Shown: in pieces, positions 1 to 12,300 of the stretch
Position numbering within the stretch: position 1 is the first letter of the stretch
Layout: every line of letters begins with the position of its first letter
Assembly: GCA_903813345.2 (NCBI GenBank)
Contig: CAIIXF020000005.1
Coordinates: forward strand, 1,924,001 to 1,988,000
DNA: 64,000 bases
Direction of reading: 5' to 3'
Origin: Owenia fusiformis
Lineage: Eukaryota; Annelida; Polychaeta; Sabellida; Oweniidae
Program-made: the position numbers and the translations under genes
The notes under the pieces: model-generated
What the model was told of the DNA's origin: nothing
The model's database searches: none
Seen by the model: only the letters and a program-made list of their open reading frames with translations

Positions 1-1248
1 AACAAGTTATAAGTAAATTGTTTCAGAAGGAGAATTATTTAAAAACGAATAGGTTTGAAAAAATTAAATAATAGAAAACTTCTAATAAAGTTTCAGTAAA
101 AATTGATGCTTGTATAATTATTCAATATTTCTTCAAATTAAAAATAAATATATTTCACTTACCTCTTAAAATCGAACTAAAATATCAGAGTAGCAGTGTC
201 CTTGCAATTCTAGACAATCCCAAGTCTTCAAAAGATTTACAATTTGAATTATCCACCATGATCTTGCAGGGCTTTTATAGTAATTCGGCATGAGGAAACT
301 GACCTCATCAGGTCTCCCACTTGTTCTGTAATTCCTGATAATGTGACATGAGTCACAGGTAAGCATATCTTCCTGATCAGTCCCCTCACTTCAAAGTTTT
401 ACATGATCAGTCAGTTGTCAACTCCCCCTGGATATATCAGATATATCATTAGAATGACCATGGGGCTTAAATGCGGCTTGCATTGGGAGACGCAGATTTC
501 AATGTCAAATTACATCCTTAATGTTTCCTACTGTATGACAGCATCAAAATAATGAGATTTTCTCAGAATTCGTACTTTTGTACTTAAGCTTGTGTTTGGA
601 CATAGATTATATATACCTGTCTTGTATTGTAATTATGTTTTGCTTGTTGCAGGAATGGATTGTTGATGAAAATTATTAATATTAGAATCAGGTTTTGGTG
701 AATGTCAATTTGTCGTGCAGTTTAAAGGAAAATCTTGCAACCTGTTTACAATTTATTTTTAAAATGTCATTAACCAATTTCTTCAGGGAATACACTGTAT
801 ATTAATTTGACAATTTCAAGCTTTTTTAATTATATTTTTAATTATACAAATGCCACAAACCTGTATGACAAACCACAAAAGCAGTTTAGTGAATTGTCTG
901 AATTATAGACACAGAGAAAATGTTTGAAAATTATATTACAGTACTTTATTAAAGCTCCTGACTTGGTGCCAAATGAAGAACTCATAACATGCTCATCTAC
1001 CTATTCTAGATTTATGAGTCTTTATTTCATGTTTTCATATATTCTACAATGTAGTTGGAGGGAAGGAATGTGTTTCAAATTACTGATTTAAAGGTTTGAT
1101 TTTGGTTCAAGCAAAACAGCTGCAAATACATGCAGTAATTTGTGGTCAAATTCTCAATTCCTGAAATTGATATTGTATTTCTTCTAAAACTGTTTATGTT
1201 GATATACCTTTTATGGTACATCAGTGGGAGAGTGTGTGCCAGCAATGT

Positions 1249-1622
1249 ACCCTGCGTGCAGAGTCTAGTTAAACTACACTCTGCCTAGTAGAGACCATAT
1301 TACAGTTTAGTAGCCCCGCCCACACGACGGGTACCGGTGACAGTTAGGGTAAATCACTTTTGACCTACGCGCTGACCTTCCATCAATCAGCGAGCTTGAA
1401 GAAACCATAATGCGTTCTTATTAAATATGCGCATGTCATTGGTCAATTCCGGGCTCAACGATGACGTCAGAAGGAATGACCATATAAAGAACATCGGTCA
1501 AATTTGGCCGACGAACACTGATTGGCGCGGCGAGTTCACAGGTTTATTTTAGTTTGAAAGAGTGAAGACGAAGCTCTATTTTAAGAAGTGAAGTCAAACG
1601 AATGCAAAGGGTACCAGCAATG
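1249..1622 (+). repeat. Dispersed repeat, long copy
   Basis: The two ends (about 1249-1277 and 1563-1622) match 16245-16320, and more weakly 52848-52920. Shared motifs are CAGAGTCTAGTT, AAAGCTCT and AATGCAAAGGG. The two other copies lack the roughly 286 bases in the middle of this one. The middle is richer in CpG than its surroundings and carries promoter-like motifs. Confidence 0.6.
1310..1515 (+). promoter_or_regulatory. Promoter-like block (GC box, NRF1-like, CCAAT, CRE, TATA)
   Basis: In + order the block has a GC box CCCGCCC (1315-1321), an NRF1-like TGCGCATG (1428-1435), an inverted CCAAT box ATTGG (1438-1442), a perfect CRE TGACGTCA (1462-1469) and TATAAA (1483-1488). The spacing from CRE to TATA and the raised CpG content fit a + strand core promoter with a start near 1515. 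It could serve the large gene downstream or belong to the repeat that carries it. No first exon could be tied to it. Confidence 0.4.
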
Positions 1623-3266
1623 TTGACTGATGTCTAAATATATAACACAAAAAGAGACTTTTTCCTAGTTTATGAGTCATTTGTCGATGTATTCTTAAGA
1701 TCAATGAATGATTCTCAAGCAAACATGATCTGAAATTCTCAGTACTTAGGCCAATGCAGGTAAATTAATTGTTTTGTAGGGTTCTCTTGAAAAATGGTTA
1801 GGTAACCATGTTTTTCTTCTATTTGTTACTCTTAAATTGAAATAATATAAGAAACTGAAAGGAATATCATATAATCCTTCAAGAAAAAATTCTTTGAGAG
1901 AGGTTTTTGGCATACTAGGCTGATACTGCTTAACATACATTTATTTTGCAAGGGCCTTTAAAACATGATATTCAACATTCTTCCTTCTCTATATTTGTAT
2001 CAATGAGCATTTGCCTGAGCATTGAAAACTTAAAGGATTTATGGAATAATAAATCCATTGAATAAAAAATCATGATACACCAATAAATAATGTTGATGCA
2101 TGATCTGAGATAAACACTAAAGCAAAAATGTTCTATTAAATAATGAAATGCTGAAGTTTGTCGTGTTATTGTGGATTATAATGAATCATTTGATTAATAG
2201 TATCCTAAATGGGAACTTTCATCCATTATAATTTCCTCACATAATATTATGGATGCATTACAGACAGATTTCAGAGAATTGATGGAGTAGGTCTAGTTGT
2301 CAATGGAGAGATCACTCACATTGACATCAATCAAGGAAACTATAAATTTGACTTTGGCACATTGTCTTGGATTAAGTTCCTGAAGGTGTTTTAACAAGAG
2401 GTTTTGAAATACTATAACTCTTGTAAGAGCCTTACGGTTCTGAGAGGAAAATAATAAAACGCTCTTTTTTAAATCTCTCAATCTACCACATCATATATTA
2501 TATGATATATAACTTCTTACTCAAGGGAATTTCTGGAAAATAGGATGCTTACATCCTTTGAGGCTTATGTATCTCTGACTATTGATCTTTTTATAGGCTG
2601 TGGTTACAATTTACCATGATTTGGCATTGAAGGTTAACTTCCCATTAGTTAAAAGGTGTCACTTACGTATTTTGAATTGGTATAATTATGTGAATGTGAT
2701 GTTTACTGGACGGAAGTAAAATACATGAAGAAGTGTCAGTTAAGCAGGCTTTCATGACTGTATTATATTTAGTTTAATGATTAAATATGAAATTATATTG
2801 AAAAATTATTCCATCGTGATTAAATGTTCAAAATAGAAGGTACTCCATTTCTATTAGATAAAGGCCTATAATAAAATAAGAAAATCAAGAATTAGTAATT
2901 ATTAACAATTAGATTATAACTATTTTTCTTTATATTTTTTATATATTTTTTAATAATAGATATACTTGTACAGTTAATGAAAACACAGAATGAAATCCTG
3001 AGCTATATTTTCATATTCTATGACTCTTTATATAAAATGTCATTGTGAATTTGATATAAGAGTAGATTTAGTAAATTTTGATTATTCAGTTTCTATAAAA
3101 AACGCACATAAACATTTTGTGAATTTTTGCATGTATTAACATTTAAGTAAAGTTTTATATGCATAGGCAATGTACGATGTATAACATATTTATGATTGGC
3201 TTTGAAAGAGGAAAACATTGATGACAGAAACCTACATCTTTTTACAAATATATCTTGTGATTTCAG

Positions 3267-3389
3267 TGTCGTCTGCAAGTTGCAGCGGGGATGCCGATTG
3301 TAAATCAGGGGATGTGAATGCTGTGTGTGTCAGTGGGAGTTGTATGTGTGACACTGGATACACACTTTCAGAGTTTATATGTGTCACTG
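3267..3389 (+). CDS. Module exon 1
   Basis: 41 codons, phase 1 at both ends, acceptor TTTCAG and donor GTAGGC. Six cysteines with spacing 5-8-4-1-10, including CVSGSCMC. An in-frame ATG at 3221 would put a hydrophobic, signal-peptide-like stretch directly before this module, so this could be the first coding exon. The acceptor fits the same pattern as the other exons, so an internal exon is equally possible. Confidence 0.85.
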
Positions 3390-6300
3390 GTAGGCTAATA
3401 CATCCTTATTATCCCATCGAACGAAGTTCGGAGGGATATAGGGAACGCCTCCGTCCGTCCGTCCGTCCGTCCGTCCGTACGTCCGTACGTACGTCCGTCC
3501 GTCCGTCTGTCCGTCCGTCCGGGCAATAACTCAAATACCGTTGGCCCGATTTTGTTCATATTTTGTACACATATACCCTATGGGGGTAGAAGTTCTGCTT
3601 GAAAGCCGATTTTCAAAATGGCCGCTCATTTCAAAATGGCGGCCATTTTAGTGCTGATTTTACAGTAATTTAGGTGCAATATGTAAAACTGTAATAGCAA
3701 TATGTTTTAAATGTATAAAATTATAAAGGACATTAATAATGCTACAAATGTAGATATTAAAGAAGCACATGGCAGCCATCTTGAAAAATGGCGGCCTTTA
3801 CTCGTCATTTTACGATTTTTGCTGTAACTCAAAAAATAGTGGAGCGATTTTGTTCATATTTGGTATGTGAATACTATAAGCATTGCACACTGTCTAAAGA
3901 CATTTTTGGTAGGAGGCGGCCATTTTGAAAAATGGCCGCAATTTTAACGTATTTTACTATAACTCGAAAAGTAGTGGAGCGATTTTGTTCATATTTGGTA
4001 TGTGAATACTATAAGCATGGCACACTGTCCTATGACACTTTTGGTAGAAGGCGGCCATTTTGAAAAAAAAGATTTGAAAATGGCCCCCGTTTTAACGTGT
4101 TTTACTATAACTCAAAAAGTAGTGGAACGATTTTGTTCATATTTGGTATGTGAATACTATAAGCATGGCACACTGTCTATTTCTAATGACACTTTTGGTA
4201 GAAGGTAGCCATTTTGAAAAATGGCCGCCATTTTAACGTATTTTACTATAACTCGAAAAGTAGTGGAGCAATTTTGTTCATATTTGATATGTGAATACTA
4301 TAAGCATTGCACATTGTCCTATGACACTTTTGGTAGAAGGCGGCCATTTTGAAAAAAAAGATTTGAAAATGGCCCCCGTTTTAACGTGTTTTACTATAAC
4401 TCAAAAAGTAGTGGAACGATTTTGTTCATATTTGGTATGTGAATACTATAAGCATGGCACACTGTCTATTTCTAATGACACTTTTGGTAGAAGGTAGCCA
4501 TTTTGAAAAATGGCCGCCATTTTAACGTATTTTACTATAACTCGAAAAGTAGTGGAGCAATTTTGTTCATATTTGATATGTGAATACTTTAAGCATGGCA
4601 CATTGTCTAATAAAACTTTGGGGAGTAGTTGGCCATTTTGAAAAATGGCCACCATTTTTATGTGTGTTATTTTACAAGTATGTGTGCGATTTTTCAAAAA
4701 TTTTAGAGGTGGCTACTTAAAAGCATATTATTTCTCCTGATGACAACTTGGCTAGTGAGCAACCATTTTGAAAATGGTGGCCTTTCTGGTGTGTTGTTTT
4801 ATGATATTTGCTATTCGTTTGTAAAAATGCCAGCCATTTCTGTTCGATGGGATTCGCTACGCTTTGTCGTTGCCGTTGTTCTGGTTGAAATGTATATAAT
4901 GATACCCAGAATTTCATTTTAACCTACTACTCATTGGGTAATAAAAACAATAGAATCATCTCATTCTTTGAATGTTTTTAATTTTTTCCCAAAAATGTGT
5001 CTATGCTATTTAGAAACATCAAATATATATTCATTTTTCAAACATTGATTCTGTATTATTTCTTTATCATCCAAATGATTGTGTTTGTTTAAATCTTTTT
5101 TAATGTTGCCTTTTATGGTATCATTTTTTCAGTGCTAGGACTTAGCTGTGAAGGTAACCCAGAGTTGTGTGTGGAGCTTGACTCCAATAGTGAATGTACT
5201 GAAGGGACTTGCCAGTGCAAGACTGGATATATAGCCCAGGGCTTCAAATGCATATCATGTAAGTAGAAAGTGCTTCGATGAAAACCTAAAATGTTTGTTT
5301 GTTAGTTTTCGTATATTTAAGAATACCCCATGTCATATCTACTATATCTTCTTACTTTCCAGTATCAGAGGTGGACTGTAGTAGTGACCCTGCTTTATGT
5401 ACAGTCAATAGCGTATGCCAAGATGGTTCATGTGTTTGTCAGAGGGGATACTATATAAACCAAGATGGAGATATGTGTATACAAGGCACTGTATTTTTTA
5501 TTATTTTTTTTTTATTTCTGTGTTTGGTTGAGATACTTAATGTCTTATTTGATTAGCCATATATATTCCTTCTTTTCTCAAAGGAGGAAAGTCACAGTTA
5601 AAGGAATATTCCTTGCCAGACCCTTTCTCTCTTGATATGGTAGCTATAATCATATATATAGTTTCTATATTTAGCAAAACATGGGAAAATGTTTTAATAT
5701 GGTCAGTATTGATCATTTAAAAATCTAGTGCTTATTTCCAGTGAGCTGCCATCTTTTAAGATTTCTTGCAGGAAGTGATGTCATCAACTCTCAACTTCTA
5801 TAACCTTGCCCATAAAATTATAGGAAAGTAGCACAAAATCACTTCTAGACAAGTGATCATTACTTTCTGTGCAAAAATATTTTCAGGGCTTGTCAACTTA
5901 GAATAAAAGAAGAGATTTTCAGAAGGATTAAATAAGATACAAAGTTGAAAAAGAATATTAAGCTGGTTTTGTAATTCTTAATAGCTCCTCATCTAATGCT
6001 ATATGCAAAGTTAAGAGTCGATGACATCACTTCCTGTGTGAAATTTTAAAAGATGGCAGCTTACTGGAATTGAGCATCACATTTCTAAGTGATCAAATTT
6101 GACCATATCAAAACATTTTTGTGTGTTTTGCTAAACATGGCAAGCATATATATGGTTATAGCTACCATATGAGGAGAGAGATGGTTTGGCAAGGAATATT
6201 CCTTTAAGAACTTCAGCTTTCAGCCCTTGGGCCAGAATTTCACAATGTTGCCCTTTGAAATGAGGTTATTTGTATATTTTTATTACAGATATAGGTGCTA

Positions 6301-9300
6301 GCTGTGGTGAAGACTTGCCCGAGGCTTGTGCTGATGACCCCAACAGTGTGTGTAACACAACATTGGCCAGATGTGTATGCAAACTTGGATTCTATATGAA
6401 TAAAGGATTATGCCGATCTGGTAATTTTGATCTATTTTACCCATGAACATTATTTTTTGAAATCTTGTTTGCCAAAATATCCATGTTTTCTCCATGAAAA
6501 TAATTTAAATTGTTGACTCTTTCCTCCCTTTGTTAAGGTTATGGATATTGAAATGACAGTAGTCCAGGAATAAGTAACTTAAAAATAAATAATGCAGAAA
6601 TAGAAATTGTACTCATGCATGACAGTATTATTGAAAATCTTCATTATTCACATCGTTAACCCGAAATATGCCCTCACATCCATGTACAGAAATGGCATGA
6701 CAGTATTATTGAAGTTCTCCATTATATATCTTTTATTGACTTTGAAACATGTCAGTTTCTTTTTTATTCAAATCGTTAACCTGAAATATGCCCTCACACC
6801 CATATATTTTGTTATGTCACAAGTGGCGATATATTGTTATATCTCAAACTTTTTCCAGGATGGCATTCAGCTGTTGGTGTTCCATGTTTGGCAGTCAGTG
6901 TTTATAACAAATGTAACAAATGGCATGTGGTGACATTTTTCATGTTAATGCCTTGTTACCATTGGAATATACCAAATACCCAAAGTAATTCTATACTCAA
7001 CCCTGTTTGTTCCATTATATTTCAGTGATAGGAGCCTTATGTAGTGATGACCCAACATTATGTTTCAAGTTTGATGAGAACTCTGTGTGTGGACCAGAGG
7101 GTACATGTACTTGTAAACCTGATTACAATCTAGAGAACAATCGATGCAGTCCACGTGAGTTATATGACGTGTAGTCCAACTTCAAATCCCTGGTGTTAAA
7201 ATCCTTTCCCTTTCTGTCAGTACATCGCAATTGAAGACAACACACTCATTATTCATAACCGTGCTCTGTAGTGTTAAGATACATAGATCTTTGTAGTCGA
7301 TTTATGCATTTTGATTACATTGGAATACATGTAGTTTATAGTATCTTTTGCAATGTATTGTGAGCTGCATTAAAAATCATTAGAAATCACTGTTTTTCAT
7401 TCATTTTCTGATATGTAAATAATCATATGTTTATATATCTTAATGGTGTTATGAAATCATCATATTAATTACAGTATATAGTACATTAATGTTATGTAAA
7501 TGTAGACATTTTATTAATAAAATATAGTATGGAATGCATGTATCTAATAAAATGATTAGTATTAAATGCATGTTACTCACATTGTACCATGGATTTCAAG
7601 ACTACGATTGGAAAAGAAATTCACCTACATTGCTTTCATTTAAAGAATCAACCAATGTAGTTTATAAATTATAGTTTATAACCATATAGTTTCTAGAAAG
7701 GGGTTACTACAGTGCTATATTTTGTTAGATTCTGGAAGAAGAGCATGTTCGCATGATGTTGATTGTACGTCACATGACCCTAATACTGAATGCTCATTGG
7801 ATGGCACCTGTGTTTGTAAATTCTCTTTTGAGCTATCAGCTGGGATGTGTACATTTTGTAAGTGGATTGGATTACAAAAAATGGTTCTAGATTATAAATT
7901 TATATCCAAGTCAGAGCAGTTTTCTTAATTTGCCATTTCTAAAAATTTTACAAAAGCAGTTTTAAAATTTAATCTAATATAAAGTATAATTCGATAAAGT
8001 AAATTTCAAAAAGTGAAATAAAATGGTTCATAGAACATGAAAATAGTATTATAATACTGTATGTCAAGGAGGGTTGGCTCCCAGCATTCCATCTGGATCT
8101 TCTTCACTTCAGAATTTGAATTGTGAGTTCTTTTGTGCATCATCCCTGCTATAGAAATATTCAGGCACGATAAGGATTGAACAAATTCCTTTGAGATTGA
8201 AGATCGAGTTGGAACCCTGGAAGCCAATCCTCATTGCTGTATGTAAAATATTTGTATGACTTTTGAATAGCTGAGGACTTCAACTGCAAGACATCTGATG
8301 TTGATTGTGATGTTCTGATAGAGCACAGTGAGTGCATGGAAGATGGGGAATGTCACTGTCGCCATGGTTACAAGATGAATGGAGGACAGTGTATTTCAGG
8401 TAAAGCATTGAACCACAAAGGCCAGAATCAAACCATATATCTGATGCTATCATACTATAAACCCCCAATCCGCAATCAAATTATCAGTGTGAAGTTAGTA
8501 TTAATTTACTGGGGAATTAGCGCTAAACTGTCAGTACTGATTTAGTACCTATCGAGCTGTACGGCCGCTACGGAATTCGCTAACTCAGCACTAACCTCTG
8601 TAATGTAAATGTAAATTTGAACTATAGAAAATATCTACCAGTTATATGTGTAACAAGTCAGAGTGAGTAATACATGTGTATGTTTGTAAAATAATGTGAT
8701 TTGAAAAGGAAACATTATTGTTGTTGAACGTGCATCATATACACAGCCAATATAATTCAGCACAGTTTCGGCATCGGAAAAATTCGGCGCTGTTCCGGCA
8801 CCGTTTCGGCACCGAACCCTTTCGACACCAAAATTTGCTACTGGACTAGTCAGTCCATTTGGTGCCGAAACGGCACCGAAATTTGGCAGCGAAATGGCGT
8901 CGAAAATCAGATTGAATTTTGGGGGTGTAGGCTCCAACTTTTTTTTGACAGTGTTCAGCGATTGGTGTTTGGCATCTGTAACAAAAACAGGTGGTGGCAT
9001 TTTGCATGTTAATGCCTAGTTAGTACATGAACTAAACAAAAAATTGACTGGTTGCTGTTTAAAACATACATGTTATGTGCTTTATGTTGGCAATTGTTAT
9101 TGCAGTTTGGGATTTGAACTGCCTGACAGAGCCTAGCATATGTAAAGAGATGGATGTTAGGGCAGAATGTGACGCGGACACAGGTATGTGTGTCTGTCCA
9201 GACACCTATATACAGAAGAACAACACATGTATTACAGGTGAGTCATAGCCAGTCTTCACAACACAATACAATATTGTTAGTTAAAAGACCCCTGTACTGT

Positions 9301-12300
9301 AGGTTGAACACTGTAGAACCAGCAAGAAATGCTCCATTTTCTCAGACTGGATTATTTAGTTTTCAAATACATTTTTGACATGTTGTATTTTCAATGGGTG
9401 TTTGTTTATGCAACATTATATTATTGTAATTCATCATGTTCACTACTGTAATCGAAAATGATATTTTATGGCATCATATTTTAGACTTGACCATGACTAC
9501 TGTAATGCCACCAATACATGGTGCCAATTGTGAGCATGCCCCATCAGTATGCCAGTTGAATGATGCATTTAGTGTATGCACTGGAGGAGTATGTGCATGT
9601 ATGCAGGGCTACAGGGTCTCTGTGGTTGGTTACTGTTACAATGTGAATGAAGTAAAACCAGGTATTGATTGTTGTCCATGTTTGCTTGATTGCTTGTTTG
9701 CTTGGCTCATGTTTAAGTTGTCTGCTTGTAGGTTTTAGAATGCAAACAACTGTTTTATGACAACCATGTATATTATGACTATGCTGTGTATATGACTACC
9801 ATGTATATGACTATGCTGTATATATGACTATGCTGTATATATGACTACCATGTATATGACTATGCTGTGTATATGACTACCATGTATATGACTATGCTGT
9901 GTATATGACTACCATGCATATGACTATGCTGTGTATATGACTATTCTGTGTATATGACTACCATGTATATGACTATGCTGTGTATATGACTACCATGTAT
10001 ATGACTATGCTGTGTATATGACTACCATGTATATGACTATGCTGTATATATGACTACCATGTATATGACTATGCTGTATATATGACTACCATGTATATGA
10101 CTATGCTGTGTATATGGCTACCATGTATATGACTACCATGTATATGACTGTGCTGTGTATATGACTACCATGTATATGACTATGCTGTGTATATGACTAC
10201 CATGCATATGACTATGCTGTGTATATGACTACCATGCATATGACTATGCTGTGTATATGACTACCATGCATATGACTATGCTGTGTATATGACTATCATG
10301 CATATGACTATGCTGTGTATATGACTACCATGCATATGACTATGCTGTATATATGACTACCATGTATATGACTATGCTGTGTATATGACTACCATGTATA
10401 TGACTATACTATGTATATGACTACCACGCATATGACTATGCTGTATATATGACTACCATGTATATGACTATGCTGTGTATATGACTACCATGCATATGAT
10501 TATGCTGTATATATGACTACCATGTACAGGGTGTGCCAAAAAAACCAATACCCAACTTTAAATCAGAATAAAAATAGCTATGTTCATTATGATACATTGA
10601 TTTATATATCATTTTAAAGGTAATTCATTTTCACACAATTTGGTATATAACACTATGTCATGAAATCAATATTAATTTTTTATGATGCTTATTTGGGAGG
10701 CTGGGTAGGTATTTAAGGTATCCAGATTTTAGGGAGAAAATAGTAAATCTGCGGAATAATGTTAATTTTTTATTTATAGAATATCATTTGGTGAGATACA
10801 TACATGCTTGTATATTTGCATATTGTGTGACTAAACTTATTGTTAATGAATTTTAGTGTTGTTTATTATCAATAAGTACTCAAAGGGGGTCTGTTAAAAG
10901 ACATTAAACGTATATGTGATGAGGATTTTATTTTCCAACAAGTCATTGCCTCGTACCATAGATCAAAGGAGACATTGGCATTTCTTTGCAAACAAGGTGT
11001 CAATTTGATTGATCTCAATGCTTGGCCACCCAACAGCCCCGATGCTAATGTGTTTGATTACCATACATGGAGCCATCTCGAAGAAATGGTACAACAAAAG
11101 CATCCAATAAGCATTGATGAGCTGATACAAAATCCTAAAGTGCTGAAAGGAATTGCAACAGAAATCTCTCAATAAGGCTATTGATAGATTGCGCTACCAC
11201 TTGAAGTTTATTGTTGATGCAGAGGGGAGGGGGTGGGATACATTGAGCAATTGTTAAAATTGTTTAAATAAATAAAGAGTAAAATGTTATTAAACAACAT
11301 TGAAATTCATAAACAATAAATTTAGTCACACATTGATGCAAATATCAATATCCAAGCATGTATCACCTAACAAAAGAATGATATTCTATAAATAAAAAAT
11401 TAACATAATCCTGCAGATTTACTATTTTCTCCCTAAAATCTGGAGACCCCAAATAGCAACCCGACCTCCCAAATAAGTATAATAAAACTTTACTATTGAT
11501 TTCATGACATAGTGTTATATATCAAATTGTTTGAAATGGTATAACCTTTCAAATGATATGAGAATCAATGTACCATATTGAATATAACTATTTTTATCCT
11601 GATTTGAAGTTGGGTATTGTTTTTTTTTGGCCCACCCTGTATATGACTATGCTGTGTATATGACTACCATGTATATGACTATGCTGTGTATATGACTACC
11701 ATGTATATGACTATGCTGTGTATATGACTATGCTTTGTAAGCCTTCACGATGATTTGTTTTACAAGTACAAATAGCTTTTTGGGTTGACCATGGTTTATA
11801 GGTTTTCACAATCATGTACTTTATGAGTCAAAAGTACCTATTTGGTTTGACCAAGGGATGGTTGACATTAATAATGATATGTTTATGAGTAGAAAATACC
11901 TATTTTCTATCAAGGTTTTGTTGACCTTCACAATTGTATATACATGTAGGTATAGCTATCTTCAATGGATCAAAATCATTCACAAGTATATTGTTGGAAC
12001 GACTGGTTTGACCAACGGATTATGAACTTACTTGACTACATGTTGCAAGTTCAATCTGAATGCATGTACATGTATTTACATTTTCTAATTGTAGATAGTG
12101 GGGGGGGGGTATGTTACAATGTGTTGTATCTATGGTATAATGTGTCTGTGTTTATTATCAATTTGATGCATATTGTGAGACAATGTATATGAATTTTTTT
12201 TTTTTCATCAATTTAATATGAAAAATAATACTTTATACAATTTTGATGTAGACATATTTAGGCATAAATGCAGTTGTGCTCAATGAGGAATTATTTGCAT

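Larger units (their letters stand above)
1..3266. other. Non-coding region upstream of the first visible exon
   Basis: No cysteine-rich module or convincing coding exon was found on either strand. The stretch holds the dispersed repeat and promoter-like block listed separately (about 1249-1622); the rest is AT-rich sequence. Because the first module exon starts in phase 1 at 3267, either an upstream exon lies outside the window or was missed, or translation begins at the ATG at 3221. Confidence 0.6.
3411..4853. mobile_element. Composite repeat element with terminal inverted repeats
   Basis: A perfect 12-bp inverted pair bounds it: ATCCCATCGAAC at 3411-3422 and GTTCGATGGGAT at 4842-4853. Inside are a CCGT microsatellite, then a tandem array. 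The core text (AAAATGGC next to CAT-rich tracts, 'aactcaaa' and 'ttttgttcata') recurs at about 34610-34670, 38060-38180, 48610-49070 and, inverted, 59870-60760, so it is a dispersed family. No transposase is visible, so it is probably non-autonomous. Confidence 0.6.
3390..5132. other. Intron 1, filled by a composite repeat element
   Basis: Almost the whole intron is the 3411-4853 element described separately. The remaining 280 bases before the acceptor TTTTTTCAG are plain AT-rich sequence. Confidence 0.8.

Noticed and set aside
163-366. Minus-strand exon with a GTAAGT donor at 162
   Set aside because: The 66-codon frame hits a stop just before the donor, no acceptor is convincing, and a competing + strand donor (CACAG|GTAAGC at 359) lies at the other end; no protein family recognised.
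3221-3266. Signal peptide starting at the ATG at 3221
   Set aside because: Not annotated as certain: the hydrophobic stretch is also what a translated pyrimidine tract looks like, the start context is weak, and the acceptor at 3266 fits the phase 1 pattern. Kept only as an alternative.
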